Origin: a virus
IMG/VR virus record: IMGVR_UViG_3300022074_000039
Span: 1 to 61,504 of that record
Direction: 5' to 3' (one strand)
Length of the DNA: 61,504 bases
Under the pieces are notes generated by a model that saw only the letters and a program-made list of their open reading frames with translations, searched no databases and was not told where the DNA came from. Positions 50,583 through 58,129 of this stretch are shown in pieces. The position numbers and the translations under genes are program-made. Each line of letters begins with the position of its first letter. The stretch's first letter is position 1.

Positions 50583-51045
50583 ACCCTAGTTCTTTAATCT
50601 TTTCTATCGCCTGTTCTATCTGACCTTTGTTTTTGCAAATGAACAAAGCTGGGACTGGTTTTCCTGAGTCTATCAAGTGATTGAGGAACAGCTTCCAACG
50701 CATCGGAAAATCATGATGCGAAGGAGTGTACCCCTTGGTTTCGATTATCCATCCCTCGCCTGGTCCAACGAAGTCTGGTGTGTATTTAATTGGTAAAACG
50801 ACTCTATTGCTCCTGTCGGAGAGGTCTTTCGCCTTGGACGTCATCTTCAAGTACGTGCCTGGGTATCTGAACTTATCAAGCAGGACGTATTCGTGTTGCT
50901 CGTAAGAAAACTTAAGTCCAGATCCAGACAAAAGATCAGCGCAGGTCTTCTCTAAACCGCTTTTGTACTTTCCTAAGTTCTTTTTTTTGGCGGTTTTGCG
51001 TCTAGCAGTTCCTTTTTTGCTACGCTTCACGACCAAAATATACAC
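50512..51045 (-). CDS. T7 gp3-like PD-(D/E)xK endonuclease
   Basis: A 177-residue protein. KNLGKYKSGLEKTCADLLSG, KFSYEQHEYVLLDKFRYPGT, then YTPDFVGPGEGWIIETKGYT gives the PD...ExK active site (Asp in PDF, Glu-x-Lys in ETKG), followed by HDFPMRWKLFLNHLIDSGKP. This matches phage T7 endonuclease I-like enzymes that resolve branched DNA during replication and packaging. GTG 51045 or 51030 must be the start because no ATG is present. Confidence 0.7.
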   Translation of the reverse strand: MYILVVKRSKKGTARRKTAKKKNLGKYKSGLEKTCADLLSGSGLKFSYEQHEYVLLDKFRYPGTYLKMTSKAKDLSDRSNRVVLPIKYTPDFVGPGEGWIIETKGYTPSHHDFPMRWKLFLNHLIDSGKPVPALFICKNKGQIEQAIEKIKELGYGKQRANKRAASRKLLNSDDKAA

Positions 51046-51046
51046 C

Positions 51047-52864
51047 TTATTCGTTCAAAAACGAGTCGTTTCTAGGAAAATTAAAGTTTGATTGACTTCC
51101 ACCATCTAAATCTAGGCTACCGAACAGATCCTTCTGGGTCTTGTACATCCTAAATCCTGTGCGTGAAGTATTCATCTCAAATCTGACTGGCTCTTCGATT
51201 GGCGTTGGCTCTCCGCCCGTTTCTACGTCGCGCACTTTACGTATGTGAAGTTCTGTAATCTTTCTATCAGACGGAATGGGATGCTGCACCTTTCTGTGAA
51301 TCGTCATAAAACAATCCGACCTGTTTACAAACTTTCCACCACCTTCTGTGTCCTCTGCATACGGTGCAATCGGCAAGCCATCGCTTCCTTTCCTGCGTTG
51401 CGCTTCTGTCACGGCATGCATGTTCAGCCAGACTGCTACGTTCTGAGAGGTAGATAGAGTCAAAAACTCTGAGGCAGCTTCATAGTGGTAGTCATGCACC
51501 CCAATAGAGCTGTTCTTCATGTCTAACTTCAGGCTGTTGTATGGATCAACAAAGACCCCGTCCACTGGCTGCTGCTTAAGTATCTTTTCTAAAAACAGGA
51601 TAATATCAGAGTAGCTGTATATCTGCTTGTTGCTGATAATCGTAAAGTGTTTGCCCAGCCACTCGTATGCCTTCTTGCGTTCGGCATGAGTCATAGAAGA
51701 TATGTTCTTATTTAAGGCAAACTGAATTAATGACATCTTCAAAGAAGCCGTTCTATTTTCCGAAGAGTACACCACCCAGTTCCATTTGTGGCGCACCGTG
51801 GAGTTGATCATCATGTACAATGCCATCGTGGTTTTACCTACGTTGCTGTGACCATTGATGATTACAAACTCCTTCTTGTATCTAAAGTATTTATCTAGCT
51901 CAGGGTCTCCTGTATCTAACCCTATGGGTATTTTACCTTCAGCAAAATCCTCAATCCACCTGAAGTCTTCGTCATCGGATGATATGAAGGACATATCCCC
52001 GTCGTTAATCAACAGCTCCCTTCTGACTTTCTTTTCGTCATCTATGGTGACCGTGATGGGATCTTGCTTTCCTTTATCTAAGGCCTCACGTATTGTGCGT
52101 ATAGTGTGCTCCTCATCCTCAACGTCGCGCTTAAGTATTTCCCTGGTGAGTACGCGAATGACCTCCTGCTCCTCCATCCTGCCAGCAGACACGAACCCAC
52201 CACATAGCCTAGCCGCACGTAAAAGCGTATTGTGTTTTTCCCCGTCGGGAGCTTGACGTATCATCTTCGCCGCTAAGTTTAGCTTGACGTAGTCGGTATA
52301 GTCTATCGCTTGAGATGATGCTACTTGTTCTTTCTTTTCTTCAGATGCAAAGGCGCCAAAAAGATGACTGCTCTCGTTTACTACAATGTCAGGGTCGTAT
52401 GACTCGTAGCAGGCTCTAGATTCGTTTATTCCCGTGCTGTCTACATCTAGCTGGTATTGCTTGTCGAAGTAGTCTACAAGGGCTCTAAAATGGTCCCTGT
52501 GGCGTTCAGGATTGGTAATCCTTACCAAAGCCTTTAATCCATCACCTGATGGAGATATCCAACACGAATACACGTATGGATCAGTTGCAAGTATTGGCTT
52601 TGATTTTACTACATCAATGTGGTCAAAGTCTAACACCACAAAGGAGCTGTGCTTTTCAATCCCCTCGTCTTTCCTATCACCAAACTCTCCGCTAAACAAG
52701 ACAACTGGCAGGCTTTTCTTAAAACTCTTGTCCCCTCCCCGTATCTTTTTTATTGTCTCTTCAGAACTCCCTTCTTTGATTCTTCTTAAAGCATCTGCAA
52801 TAGCGACTGTGTATGCATCGTTCTTCGCCTTCTTGAAGATGTTTTTATAGATGGTTACTCGCAT
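51047..52864 (-). CDS. Primase-helicase (VirE_N-like / DnaB-like)
   Basis: A 605-residue two-part protein. The N-terminal third (SSFVVLDFDHI, residues 73-83; SPSGDGLKALVRI, 105-117; ACYESYDPDI) resembles VirE_N/BT4734-type AEP primase modules. The C-terminal RecA core has Walker A GHSNVGKTT (338-346), Walker B VDGVFVDPYN (434-443) and a later NMHAVTEAQRRKGSDGLPIA loop typical of DnaB-like replicative helicases. It would unwind DNA and prime the lagging strand. Starts 20 bases inside the preceding gene. Confidence 0.78.
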   Translation of the reverse strand: MRVTIYKNIFKKAKNDAYTVAIADALRRIKEGSSEETIKKIRGGDKSFKKSLPVVLFSGEFGDRKDEGIEKHSSFVVLDFDHIDVVKSKPILATDPYVYSCWISPSGDGLKALVRITNPERHRDHFRALVDYFDKQYQLDVDSTGINESRACYESYDPDIVVNESSHLFGAFASEEKKEQVASSQAIDYTDYVKLNLAAKMIRQAPDGEKHNTLLRAARLCGGFVSAGRMEEQEVIRVLTREILKRDVEDEEHTIRTIREALDKGKQDPITVTIDDEKKVRRELLINDGDMSFISSDDEDFRWIEDFAEGKIPIGLDTGDPELDKYFRYKKEFVIINGHSNVGKTTMALYMMINSTVRHKWNWVVYSSENRTASLKMSLIQFALNKNISSMTHAERKKAYEWLGKHFTIISNKQIYSYSDIILFLEKILKQQPVDGVFVDPYNSLKLDMKNSSIGVHDYHYEAASEFLTLSTSQNVAVWLNMHAVTEAQRRKGSDGLPIAPYAEDTEGGGKFVNRSDCFMTIHRKVQHPIPSDRKITELHIRKVRDVETGGEPTPIEEPVRFEMNTSRTGFRMYKTQKDLFGSLDLDGGSQSNFNFPRNDSFLNE

Positions 52865-53096
52865 CGGAAGTAGTTCCTACTTGTTTGATTGATTCTATCC
52901 CTTGTATTATTATTCTTCTGTTCTTGGCCTTGGGAGGCAACAGCTCCCTATCAAGACGCGCCATGGTCCACTGGTCGTAAGCCATGATATCTTTTGGGTT
53001 ATCGTACCTACTTACGATCCATACCGATCTCTTCTGTAAGAATTTTTTCTTGTGGAATCTGACCGTAGCGGTCATGTAGTATATAGGCTTGCCCAT
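52845..53096 (-). CDS. Hypothetical protein (83 aa)
   Basis: Starts MGKPIYYMTATVRFHKKKFL, basic N-terminus, strands (RSVWIVSRYDNPKDIM), and a RRIIIQGIESIKQVG end. Placed between the SSB-like gene terminator and primase-helicase; possibly a replication accessory factor. Not recognised. Confidence 0.55.
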   Translation of the reverse strand: MGKPIYYMTATVRFHKKKFLQKRSVWIVSRYDNPKDIMAYDQWTMARLDRELLPPKAKNRRIIIQGIESIKQVGTTSDASNHL

Positions 53097-53107
53097 GCGT
53101 AAGGGGA

Positions 53108-53142
53108 AAGAAAGGGGGTGGAGCTCAAGCCCACACCCCCAA
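53108..53142 (-). terminator. Putative terminator (leftward) after SSB-like gene
   Basis: On the minus strand a GGGGGTG/CACCCCC 7-bp stem is followed by CTTTCTTTCC, a moderately T-rich tail, between the SSB-like stop and the next start. Loop of about 13 bases. Could be a weak terminator that lets some readthrough into the primase gene. Confidence 0.5.
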
Positions 53143-53170
53143 TCGATGCGTAAACCCTTTTACTCCTATG

Positions 53171-53473
53171 CTAGAACGGAAGGTCAGTAGCCTTACCGTT
53201 TTTTGCCTGATTGTTTCGGCGCTCCTGAGCAGCTTCGCTGTTCGGGTCCCACACGCTAAGGCATGCCTTACCCGCTTGAGACATAAATAGTTTGAAGCGC
53301 ACATTACCGCCTTGACCATTCGCATCACGCTTGGTGGTGTACTGGTCAACGCAGTCTTTCAGTTCGTTGTCCTTGAGGCGGAAACTCCACCCCATCAACT
53401 CACCGTTTTCATTGTAGCTGGGCTCATCAGCCCAACCTACGAGAACACTCTCGTACTTTTTCTTTTCACTCAT
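53171..53473 (-). CDS. SSB-like single-stranded DNA-binding protein
   Basis: A 100-residue protein with an OB-like strand set (MSEKKKYESVLVGWADEPSY, GWSFRLKDNELKDCVDQYTT, VRFKLFMSQAGKACLSVWDP) and a short C-terminal tail ending DLPF, matching the conserved acidic tip of SSB proteins that binds helicases and repair enzymes. Located in the replication operon beside recombination genes. Inference by motif and place. Confidence 0.6.
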   Translation of the reverse strand: MSEKKKYESVLVGWADEPSYNENGELMGWSFRLKDNELKDCVDQYTTKRDANGQGGNVRFKLFMSQAGKACLSVWDPNSEAAQERRNNQAKNGKATDLPF

Positions 53474-53475
53474 GA

Positions 53476-53562
53476 TTAGAGGATTATAAAGATTAAAATA
53501 AATAGAATTACTGGTATGAGACCTTCAAAAATCTCTTCCGTGTGTTTGTCATTAAACTTCAT
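53476..53562 (-). CDS. Membrane micro-protein (28 aa)
   Basis: A 28-codon frame from ATG 53562 (within the end of the RecE-like gene) reads MKFNDKHTEEIFEGLIPVIL followed by FILIFIIL: a charged N-terminus and a single hydrophobic helix reaching the end. Two bases before the SSB-like start. Could be a membrane-active micropeptide or a translational-coupling leader; unknown. Confidence 0.5.
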   Translation of the reverse strand: MKFNDKHTEEIFEGLIPVILFILIFIIL

Positions 53563-54334
53563 ACTGTAAGTAATCTTTTGTTGGGTCGTAGTCTTCTCTC
53601 AAGAAGGTTCTGATCCTGTTTATTGCATCATTGAATTTCATTTCTCCCACAAAGATTGTCTCGTCTGTACACTTGACAAGCGCTGGAAGGTACGGATAAG
53701 TTTTCTCCTGCACAACCCAATAGAAGTCTTTTATTCCAAAAACCTTCGTGTATATGTAAGCCTGTATGTCGTAACAGAAGTCTCTCACGGCGTACCGAAA
53801 CTTCTCTGCACTGCGAGCAGACTTGCTGTCGCTGATGAATCCGTTACCAAGGCAGTCGAGGAATCCTTTTACTTGTATTCCATTTATCTCTTCGAGAAAG
53901 CCTACTTGGTAGTCGCCCGCTAGGTAGGTGTCAAGTAAGCCACATGTAGCAAGGCGGTCAATCATATCGTTTGCCATCTTCCAATCATCGTGTGATACGA
54001 TTGTCTTTCCCTCCTGAAGGCTTTGCGTTTTCAAGAGCTGTACTGCCGCCTTATACTCTGAAGTCATAGATGGTTTCTTGGTATTTTTCGCTCTGTCAGA
54101 TAGCTGTGCCATGATGTGTGTCTCTGACATTACCACGTAGTGATTCATTGCTTTTTCTCTTTCGAAAAGCAGCATGTCGTACAACGTACCAAAATCAAGC
54201 GCGTCTGATTTGTACATAAGTTCACCTTTCATGTATCGGTCAAACTGAGCCATATCACCTAACGCCTGTTTTACTGATGAGTAGGACAGGTGTGACTTGT
54301 CGTATCGTTTCTTTAGTTCTTCGGGTATATTCAT
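53552..54334 (-). CDS. RecE/ExoVIII-like exonuclease (PD-(D/E)xK)
   Basis: A 260-residue protein. SHLSYSSVKQALGDMAQFDR, ALDFGTLYDMLLFEREKAMN (the helix after FG-T), QVKGFLDCLGNGFISDSKSA with the catalytic D and DSK, and YAVRDFCYDIQAYIYTKVFG. These match PD-(D/E)xK exonucleases of the RecE/ExoVIII-DUF3799 type, which chew DNA 5' ends for annealing. Encoded with the annealing protein as an operon pair. One-base TAATG coupling with the upstream gene. Confidence 0.75.
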   Translation of the reverse strand: MNIPEELKKRYDKSHLSYSSVKQALGDMAQFDRYMKGELMYKSDALDFGTLYDMLLFEREKAMNHYVVMSETHIMAQLSDRAKNTKKPSMTSEYKAAVQLLKTQSLQEGKTIVSHDDWKMANDMIDRLATCGLLDTYLAGDYQVGFLEEINGIQVKGFLDCLGNGFISDSKSARSAEKFRYAVRDFCYDIQAYIYTKVFGIKDFYWVVQEKTYPYLPALVKCTDETIFVGEMKFNDAINRIRTFLREDYDPTKDYLQYEV

Positions 54335-54627
54335 TAGTCGTAAATTGCTCTTCCTTCTTCGTCTTTGTATTCGTATGTTTCAATCTCCGCCCAATGCGTG
54401 GGATCGCTTGGCGTAAGCCAAAATTTCTTGCCCTTGGAGTTGATGAAAAACTCTGCGATATCTATGTCACCCACGAAGTCTTTGTGCTTTATGAAAAAGA
54501 GGCCAGAGAAGTCTGGGTTACTATCTGATGTAGCAACCCATGACTTCTTCATCTTTAGCTTCAACGCAGATGCTCTAAATGCAGCATACTCTTTCGGGTC
54601 TGTCCTGACCCTATCAACTTTATTCAT
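54334..54627 (-). CDS. Hypothetical protein (97 aa)
   Basis: Starts MNKVDRVRTDPKEYAAFRAS, with a YKDEEGRAIYD C-terminus and a strand segment ADFSG... FFIKHKDFVGDIDIAEFFIN. Between annealing protein and exonuclease, so possibly a recombination helper; not recognised. Confidence 0.55.
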   Translation of the reverse strand: MNKVDRVRTDPKEYAAFRASALKLKMKKSWVATSDSNPDFSGLFFIKHKDFVGDIDIAEFFINSKGKKFWLTPSDPTHWAEIETYEYKDEEGRAIYD

Positions 54628-55136
54628 CTAACAAACTTCTTCAGCCCTGCTATTTGCTTCTCTGTGAGCTGATCGCCTTTCTGCTTTATGATTAAATCAA
54701 AGGCTTTTTTCTTGTCTGTTTGAGACTTCAGGTATGCCACGGCCTTGTCCATCATATTCTCTTCGGGCTCTGACTTCTCTTGCTTTGCGATAGCATCTGA
54801 CACTTCGTTGGCTGAAGCGATAGAAGTTTCTATGCCTATGCCCAGCATTGCTAATGCTCTGCCTATGGCTGATGTCTCGCAGTTTTCTATGAAGCTCGTC
54901 TTGTTAATCATGCTGCTTCCATGCACTTCGTGTGCGTGACCTGTAGCTATAATGCGATGCTCTGTGTCTGCTACTGATGCCTTGCACACACATTGATCGG
55001 ACTCAAGCAACGGGAACTCCGTTATTAGACTCCAGTTTTTGTATTGGTCTTCTTGCCTAAAGAACTTGATTCGCTCGTTGACTTCTACGTAGTCCTTGCC
55101 TTTAATCTTCGTTGTTTTGAACTTGTAGTTGCTCAT
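54624..55136 (-). CDS. Single-strand annealing protein (Rad52-superfamily-like)
   Basis: A 170-residue protein with the hallmarks of phage annealases: YVEVNERIKFFRQEDQYKNW, CVCKASVADTEHRIIATGHA, HEVHGSSMINKTSFIENCET, AIGRALAMLGIGIETSIASA. These match Rad52-like/DdrA or Sak-type proteins. It anneals complementary ssDNA, with the RecE-like nuclease and SSB. Typical C-terminal variable tail. Overlaps neighbours at both ends. Confidence 0.78.
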   Translation of the reverse strand: MSNYKFKTTKIKGKDYVEVNERIKFFRQEDQYKNWSLITEFPLLESDQCVCKASVADTEHRIIATGHAHEVHGSSMINKTSFIENCETSAIGRALAMLGIGIETSIASANEVSDAIAKQEKSEPEENMMDKAVAYLKSQTDKKKAFDLIIKQKGDQLTEKQIAGLKKFVR

Positions 55137-55506
55137 TTGTTAACCTTTGATTTAATTGTTCTGCTACACCTTGTAGCGTTTTAATTCTTCTGTTTACCCG
55201 CGATATAGCGGATTGTATTTTTTCTCTCTTCAGCCAAGTGTCACACAGCGACCTCGCTAGGTCGTAGTTGTCTTTGTATCCTGCCCAATGCTCTAGGTTC
55301 GCCTTATGCTTGCGCTTGTGATGCAGCACGGTTGCGTGGTTCATCCCGAAAGACCTTGCTACGTTTACCACGGGCATCTCTTTGGTCATGGCAACCATCA
55401 TGGCTGCTCTGGGCTGTACTTGATAGGCTAATCTGCTGTTGTTTCTTGGGATGAGGTTGAGTTCTTTGTAGTACTCACTAAGCATCTTCTGAACTTTCAG
55501 TTCCAT
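55102..55506 (-). CDS. DnaA C-terminal-like DNA-binding protein
   Basis: A 134-residue protein; residues ~35-80 (PRAAMMVAMTKEMPVVNVAR, SFGMNHATVLHHKRKHKANL) resemble the helix-turn-helix of the DnaA C-terminal (domain IV) that reads origin boxes. It lacks any ATPase part. The ATG at 55506 is chosen because upstream GTG overlaps the promoter box. It heads the replication operon and may guide origin use. Confidence 0.65.
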   Translation of the reverse strand: MELKVQKMLSEYYKELNLIPRNNSRLAYQVQPRAAMMVAMTKEMPVVNVARSFGMNHATVLHHKRKHKANLEHWAGYKDNYDLARSLCDTWLKREKIQSAISRVNRRIKTLQGVAEQLNQRLTNEQLQVQNNED

Positions 55507-55524
55507 GAATTGAATTTTGTCCAC

Positions 55525-55555
55525 CAAACGTACAATCGAATTGTTAATAATCCAA
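55525..55555 (-). promoter_or_regulatory. Leftward promoter (TTG-N20-TACGTTTG)
   Basis: On the minus strand TTG (55555-55553) is 20 bases before TACGTTTG (55532-55525): a full Bacteroidetes-type promoter 18 bases before the DnaA-C-like gene, matching the spacing of the 4002-4032 promoter. Confidence 0.72.
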
Positions 55556-55635
55556 GAACAGGAGGAACTTTGTTTCTCAACGCTCTCTAACAGCGTGTCA
55601 CGGGATCTCCCCGCGCACCATGCGTCCCTCCCTGG

Positions 55636-55950
55636 TCAGCGTTCTGACCTCTTCTTCAAATCGTGATGTATCTGAGCGTACCTCACCATGCTCTCGGATA
55701 TGTTCAGTGTTGCTTCCATAAACTTACGCTGATATTCTTTTGTCTGCATTGATTCTTCGAAATGTTCTTCGGCTACGTTTGTGCCGTGTTTTACGAACTG
55801 TTCAAGGTGCTCGTGTACGGGCGTGTTAACCCAAAACTCTACGTCGAAGTCAACAATGTCTTGTATGGCAAATAAACGTGCTAGACGCGCTGGTGGCGAA
55901 TCATTTGGGTATTTTCTTTTAACAAATACTACGGCTTCGTGATTGGTCAT
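55636..55950 (-). CDS. Hypothetical protein (104 aa)
   Basis: Starts MTNHEAVVFVKRKYPNDSPP; a helical C-terminus (ATLNISESMVRYAQIHHDLK). Overlaps the HTH gene by 32 bases; function not recognised. After it come about 80 bases without a gene before the replication promoter, including a small inverted hairpin (ACGCT/AGCGT). Confidence 0.55.
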   Translation of the reverse strand: MTNHEAVVFVKRKYPNDSPPARLARLFAIQDIVDFDVEFWVNTPVHEHLEQFVKHGTNVAEEHFEESMQTKEYQRKFMEATLNISESMVRYAQIHHDLKKRSER

Positions 55951-56230
55951 TAAGTATTTTTTTTCGGTTTCTTGCGTGTCGTGGAAATCTCCACCTGAGT
56001 TCCCGTATCTCTGTCATGTCAAGCATCTTGCTCATGGCGTTTTGCACCCTAATAGGTTTGACCCTCTGTGATTCTGCAATCTCTCGCTTTGTGAAGCCTG
56101 ATGCCCACAGCGTCAGGTACGTGATCAATTCGTCTTTGGTTACGATAGAGCCTTTGGTTGCTCTGAAATGGTTGGCCTCGTTTATCACCAAGTCAACTTG
56201 GTCGAGGGTGTTTTGGGAGAGCTGTATCAA
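55919..56230 (-). CDS. HTH-containing small regulator
   Basis: About 103 residues if TTG 56230 is the start; a GTG at 56323 would add 31 residues but that stretch is the shadow of the frame described next. The core (ELITYLTLWASGFTKREIAE, SQRVKPIRVQNAMSKML) fits a helix-turn-helix of the sigma-4/LuxR kind, with a basic end. It may bind DNA in early regulation. Family by pattern only. Confidence 0.5.
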   Translation of the reverse strand: MIQLSQNTLDQVDLVINEANHFRATKGSIVTKDELITYLTLWASGFTKREIAESQRVKPIRVQNAMSKMLDMTEIRELRWRFPRHARNRKKILNDQSRSRSIC

Positions 56231-56397
56231 TGTTATTGAGTTTACGTTTGTAATTAATTTTAACTTGTGAGTAGACGTGTTGTATCCACTCGTTGTAATC
56301 CTTCGCGGGATCTTCGTTTGCACTACTCCTCACACAGATGGTCGAGGTAGTCAATCCATTCGAGGCCGTAGATTTCTTGGAGTTGTTCATGTGTCAT
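56193..56397 (-). pseudogene. Short gene apparently split by a frameshift
   Basis: From ATG 56397 (ATGA overlap with the 135-residue gene) the frame reads MTHEQLQEIYGLEWIDYLDH and stops at TAG 56323 after 24 codons. The +1 frame continues with protein-like SANEDPAKDYNEWIQHVYSQ, VKINYKRKLNNIDTALPKHP to a stop at 56193. Joined they would make a coherent ~67-residue protein. Either an assembly/sequencing frameshift, a decayed gene or recoding. Alternatively the 24-residue peptide is complete and the GTG at the TAGTG junction starts the next gene. Confidence 0.5.
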
Positions 56398-56801
56398 GCT
56401 GCTTTTTCTGTTCCAATCTTTTCTATGGTTTTGTCAATCAGGCTATCAAGCATAGCTCCGAGGTCTTTGTGCCAGTGGTCCGCACCCAAGTCCTCCACCT
56501 TCATCTTGACTAAACGCACGTTGTCGTGGTCCCCCGTGAATTGGGCAACAGTATCAAAGAAGCTACCGTAGAACGAGGAGATTGAATGCTCGTCGCACTC
56601 GTAGTTGCCGTCATCGTCGTACATCTCTTCGCTCTCGATGATGTTGCATCCACCGTTGTTGTAGACGTCGTAGTAGATTCGGCTGATGGCTCGGAGTGCC
56701 TCGCCTTCGCTAGTGGCTGCTCTGCCTGTGTCGGGTACAAGTGCCTTCCAGTATGCGTTGTACTCCTGTTGGTATCGTCCTTGTTCGTTCCAGTATTTCA
56801 T
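56394..56801 (-). CDS. Hypothetical acidic protein (135 aa)
   Basis: MKYWNEQGRYQQEYNAYWKA, then EALRAISRIYYDVYNNGGCN, an acidic EEMYDDDGNYECDEHSISSF and KMKVEDLGADHWHKDLGAML. Not recognised. ATGA overlaps on both sides place it firmly in the early operon. Confidence 0.62.
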   Translation of the reverse strand: MKYWNEQGRYQQEYNAYWKALVPDTGRAATSEGEALRAISRIYYDVYNNGGCNIIESEEMYDDDGNYECDEHSISSFYGSFFDTVAQFTGDHDNVRLVKMKVEDLGADHWHKDLGAMLDSLIDKTIEKIGTEKAA

Positions 56802-57043
56802 TGCTCTAAGTTTTTGATTAGTTTTTCTTCCAACAGGTAGTACATAGTTTCTGTAATGGCATCCGAGATTTTCTCCATCAGCCAGTCATTGTCATCGAGC
56901 GCACTTGTAAGAACCTTCTTCATGTCTTGCTCGCTCAGGGTGATGCCCGTCTGTCCTGTCAATCTTTCGACATCTCGTATGTCCCATTGCATGGACGGAC
57001 CTACAAAGACACCTGCGTCATTAATTAGAGGGTATTTATTCAT
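56798..57043 (-). CDS. Hypothetical protein (81 aa)
   Basis: Real start is MNKYPLINDAGVFVGPSMQW at 57043 (ATGA overlap with the zinc-ribbon gene), since the longer frame N-terminus is antisense-like. Helical (ISDAITETMYYLLEEKLIKN). Unknown. Confidence 0.6.
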   Translation of the reverse strand: MNKYPLINDAGVFVGPSMQWDIRDVERLTGQTGITLSEQDMKKVLTSALDDNDWLMEKISDAITETMYYLLEEKLIKNLEQ

Positions 57044-57240
57044 TGTTGTGAAGGCATTTGAATGTTGTCTTGTTCGAAGAACACGAGGCTGTAATGCTCG
57101 TCCCACGTAGTACCGCAGTTGTGGCACTTGACGTCGAAGTACACAGCATCGGGGTCGTACTGGTCTTTCAGCGTGCTGTAACTGATGTGGCTGTCAGCCT
57201 TGCAGTTTGGGCATACGCCTTGTAGTGGGTCTTTTATCAT
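57040..57240 (-). CDS. Zinc-ribbon small protein (66 aa)
   Basis: Contains two Cys-x2-Cys pairs (VCPNCKADS and KCHNCGTTW) separated by 28 residues, a zinc ribbon. Starts MIKDPLQGVCPNCKADSHIS. Such small early zinc proteins often bind nucleic acid or host polymerase, but this is only inference. ATGA overlap at both ends. Confidence 0.65.
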   Translation of the reverse strand: MIKDPLQGVCPNCKADSHISYSTLKDQYDPDAVYFDVKCHNCGTTWDEHYSLVFFEQDNIQMPSQQ

Positions 57241-57434
57241 CGGTCTATTATTACTTCTTGTATTGCATCTGAAAGGGCGTCTTCCATCTTAGCTACCACA
57301 GTTTCAATTTCACTGAATGAAAGTTCCTGTTGACAAGCATATAGTATGGCAGTCAGCCTCTTGTATGCACCTGTGTCATTGAATGCTGTGCTGATGCGCT
57401 CCAGTAATTGGTCGGTTTGTTTTTTTGTCATCAT
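57237..57434 (-). CDS. Hypothetical helical protein (65 aa)
   Basis: MMTKKQTDQLLERISTAFND, then RLTAILYACQQELSFSEIET, wholly helical. First ATG is used although a second adjacent ATG exists. Not recognised; coupled to the zinc-ribbon gene by ATGA. Confidence 0.6.
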   Translation of the reverse strand: MMTKKQTDQLLERISTAFNDTGAYKRLTAILYACQQELSFSEIETVVAKMEDALSDAIQEVIIDR

Positions 57435-57453
57435 GTCTTGTAGGTTGAGGTTA

Positions 57454-57660
57454 TCATTTCTCGTTGTGGTTTATAGCGCATAAGCGCAGTTCATGCATTT
57501 CTTGTTCTGTATTGGCTTTGAAGTCAAAGCGTTTCCATGATATTCCGTCGAATGTAAAGTCATAGAGGTCTTCGTGAAGCTCGGTATCATGCACCTCGAT
57601 TACTACGAGTGCATCATCGGGGTATCCCGCCATCAGGTCAATTAGTTCTTTCTTTGTCAT
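57454..57660 (-). CDS. Hypothetical protein (68 aa)
   Basis: MTKKELIDLMAGYPDDALVV, with VIEVHDTELHEDLYDFTFDG, typical small phage early protein of the 'MTKKELIDLL...PDDAxVxV' kind. Function unknown. ATGA-coupled to the upstream gene. Confidence 0.62.
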   Translation of the reverse strand: MTKKELIDLMAGYPDDALVVIEVHDTELHEDLYDFTFDGISWKRFDFKANTEQEMHELRLCAINHNEK

Positions 57661-57824
57661 AGTCGTGGTAAAAAGTGTTCGTCATTAGCCAAGATTCCCA
57701 AGATGTCGTGTACGATATCCTGTGATCGTATGTTTGTGTCTGTGTCGTTGGCTGTGTTAGCCACACGCTGTGCCCATTGGCGGAAGATTTCGAATTGTTC
57801 GTAGCTCATAGTGTTGCTATTCAT
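57657..57824 (-). CDS. Hypothetical early protein (55 aa)
   Basis: Reads MNSNTMSYEQFEIFRQWAQR, then an acidic SQDIVHDILGILANDEHFLP segment. Start overlaps the upstream stop (ATGA); preceded by the shared early leader (AATCTCTAACAC). Function not recognised. Confidence 0.58.
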   Translation of the reverse strand: MNSNTMSYEQFEIFRQWAQRVANTANDTDTNIRSQDIVHDILGILANDEHFLPRL

Positions 57825-57976
57825 GTGTTAGAGATTGGTTGAATGTTGTCCCAATCGCGGTTTATCTCAATCGGGAGTTTGTAGTAAGTATTGGTCACGG
57901 GGTCTACCCAAGTTTCGTATTCACCTGCAAAGGTTTCTTCTACGTACTCAAGTCTGTTGCGGATGTATTGTTCCAT
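57821..57976 (-). CDS. Hypothetical early protein (51 aa)
   Basis: MEQYIRNRLEYVEETFAGEY, with ETWVDPVTNTYYKLPIEINR and DWDNIQPISNT. The ATG follows the recurrent leader (AAAACTCTAACAC). Just downstream of the structured RNA in the right copy and absent from the left copy because the window begins there. Unknown role. Confidence 0.58.
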   Translation of the reverse strand: MEQYIRNRLEYVEETFAGEYETWVDPVTNTYYKLPIEINRDWDNIQPISNT

Positions 57977-58129
57977 GTGTTAGAGTTTTGAGTTAATGTG
58001 GTCGGCTTTGTTTATCCCTTCTATCCACGCCACGCAGAGTTTCTCTCTCGTAGGTGCAAGCCTCATGATTCCATAGCTTACACCACAGGTAATGGTCTTC
58101 CTGGTGATTTAACGTGTCGCTCAGTGGTT

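Noticed and set aside
55507-55527. Upstream GTG start of the DnaA-C-like gene
   Set aside because: It lies within the promoter -7 box; the ATG at 55506 keeps an 18-base leader.
55540-55636. Protein-like frame reading EEEVRTLTREGRMVRGEIP past the 55636 gene
   Set aside because: No usable start codon upstream in this frame before a stop; may be a remnant but cannot be supported as a gene.
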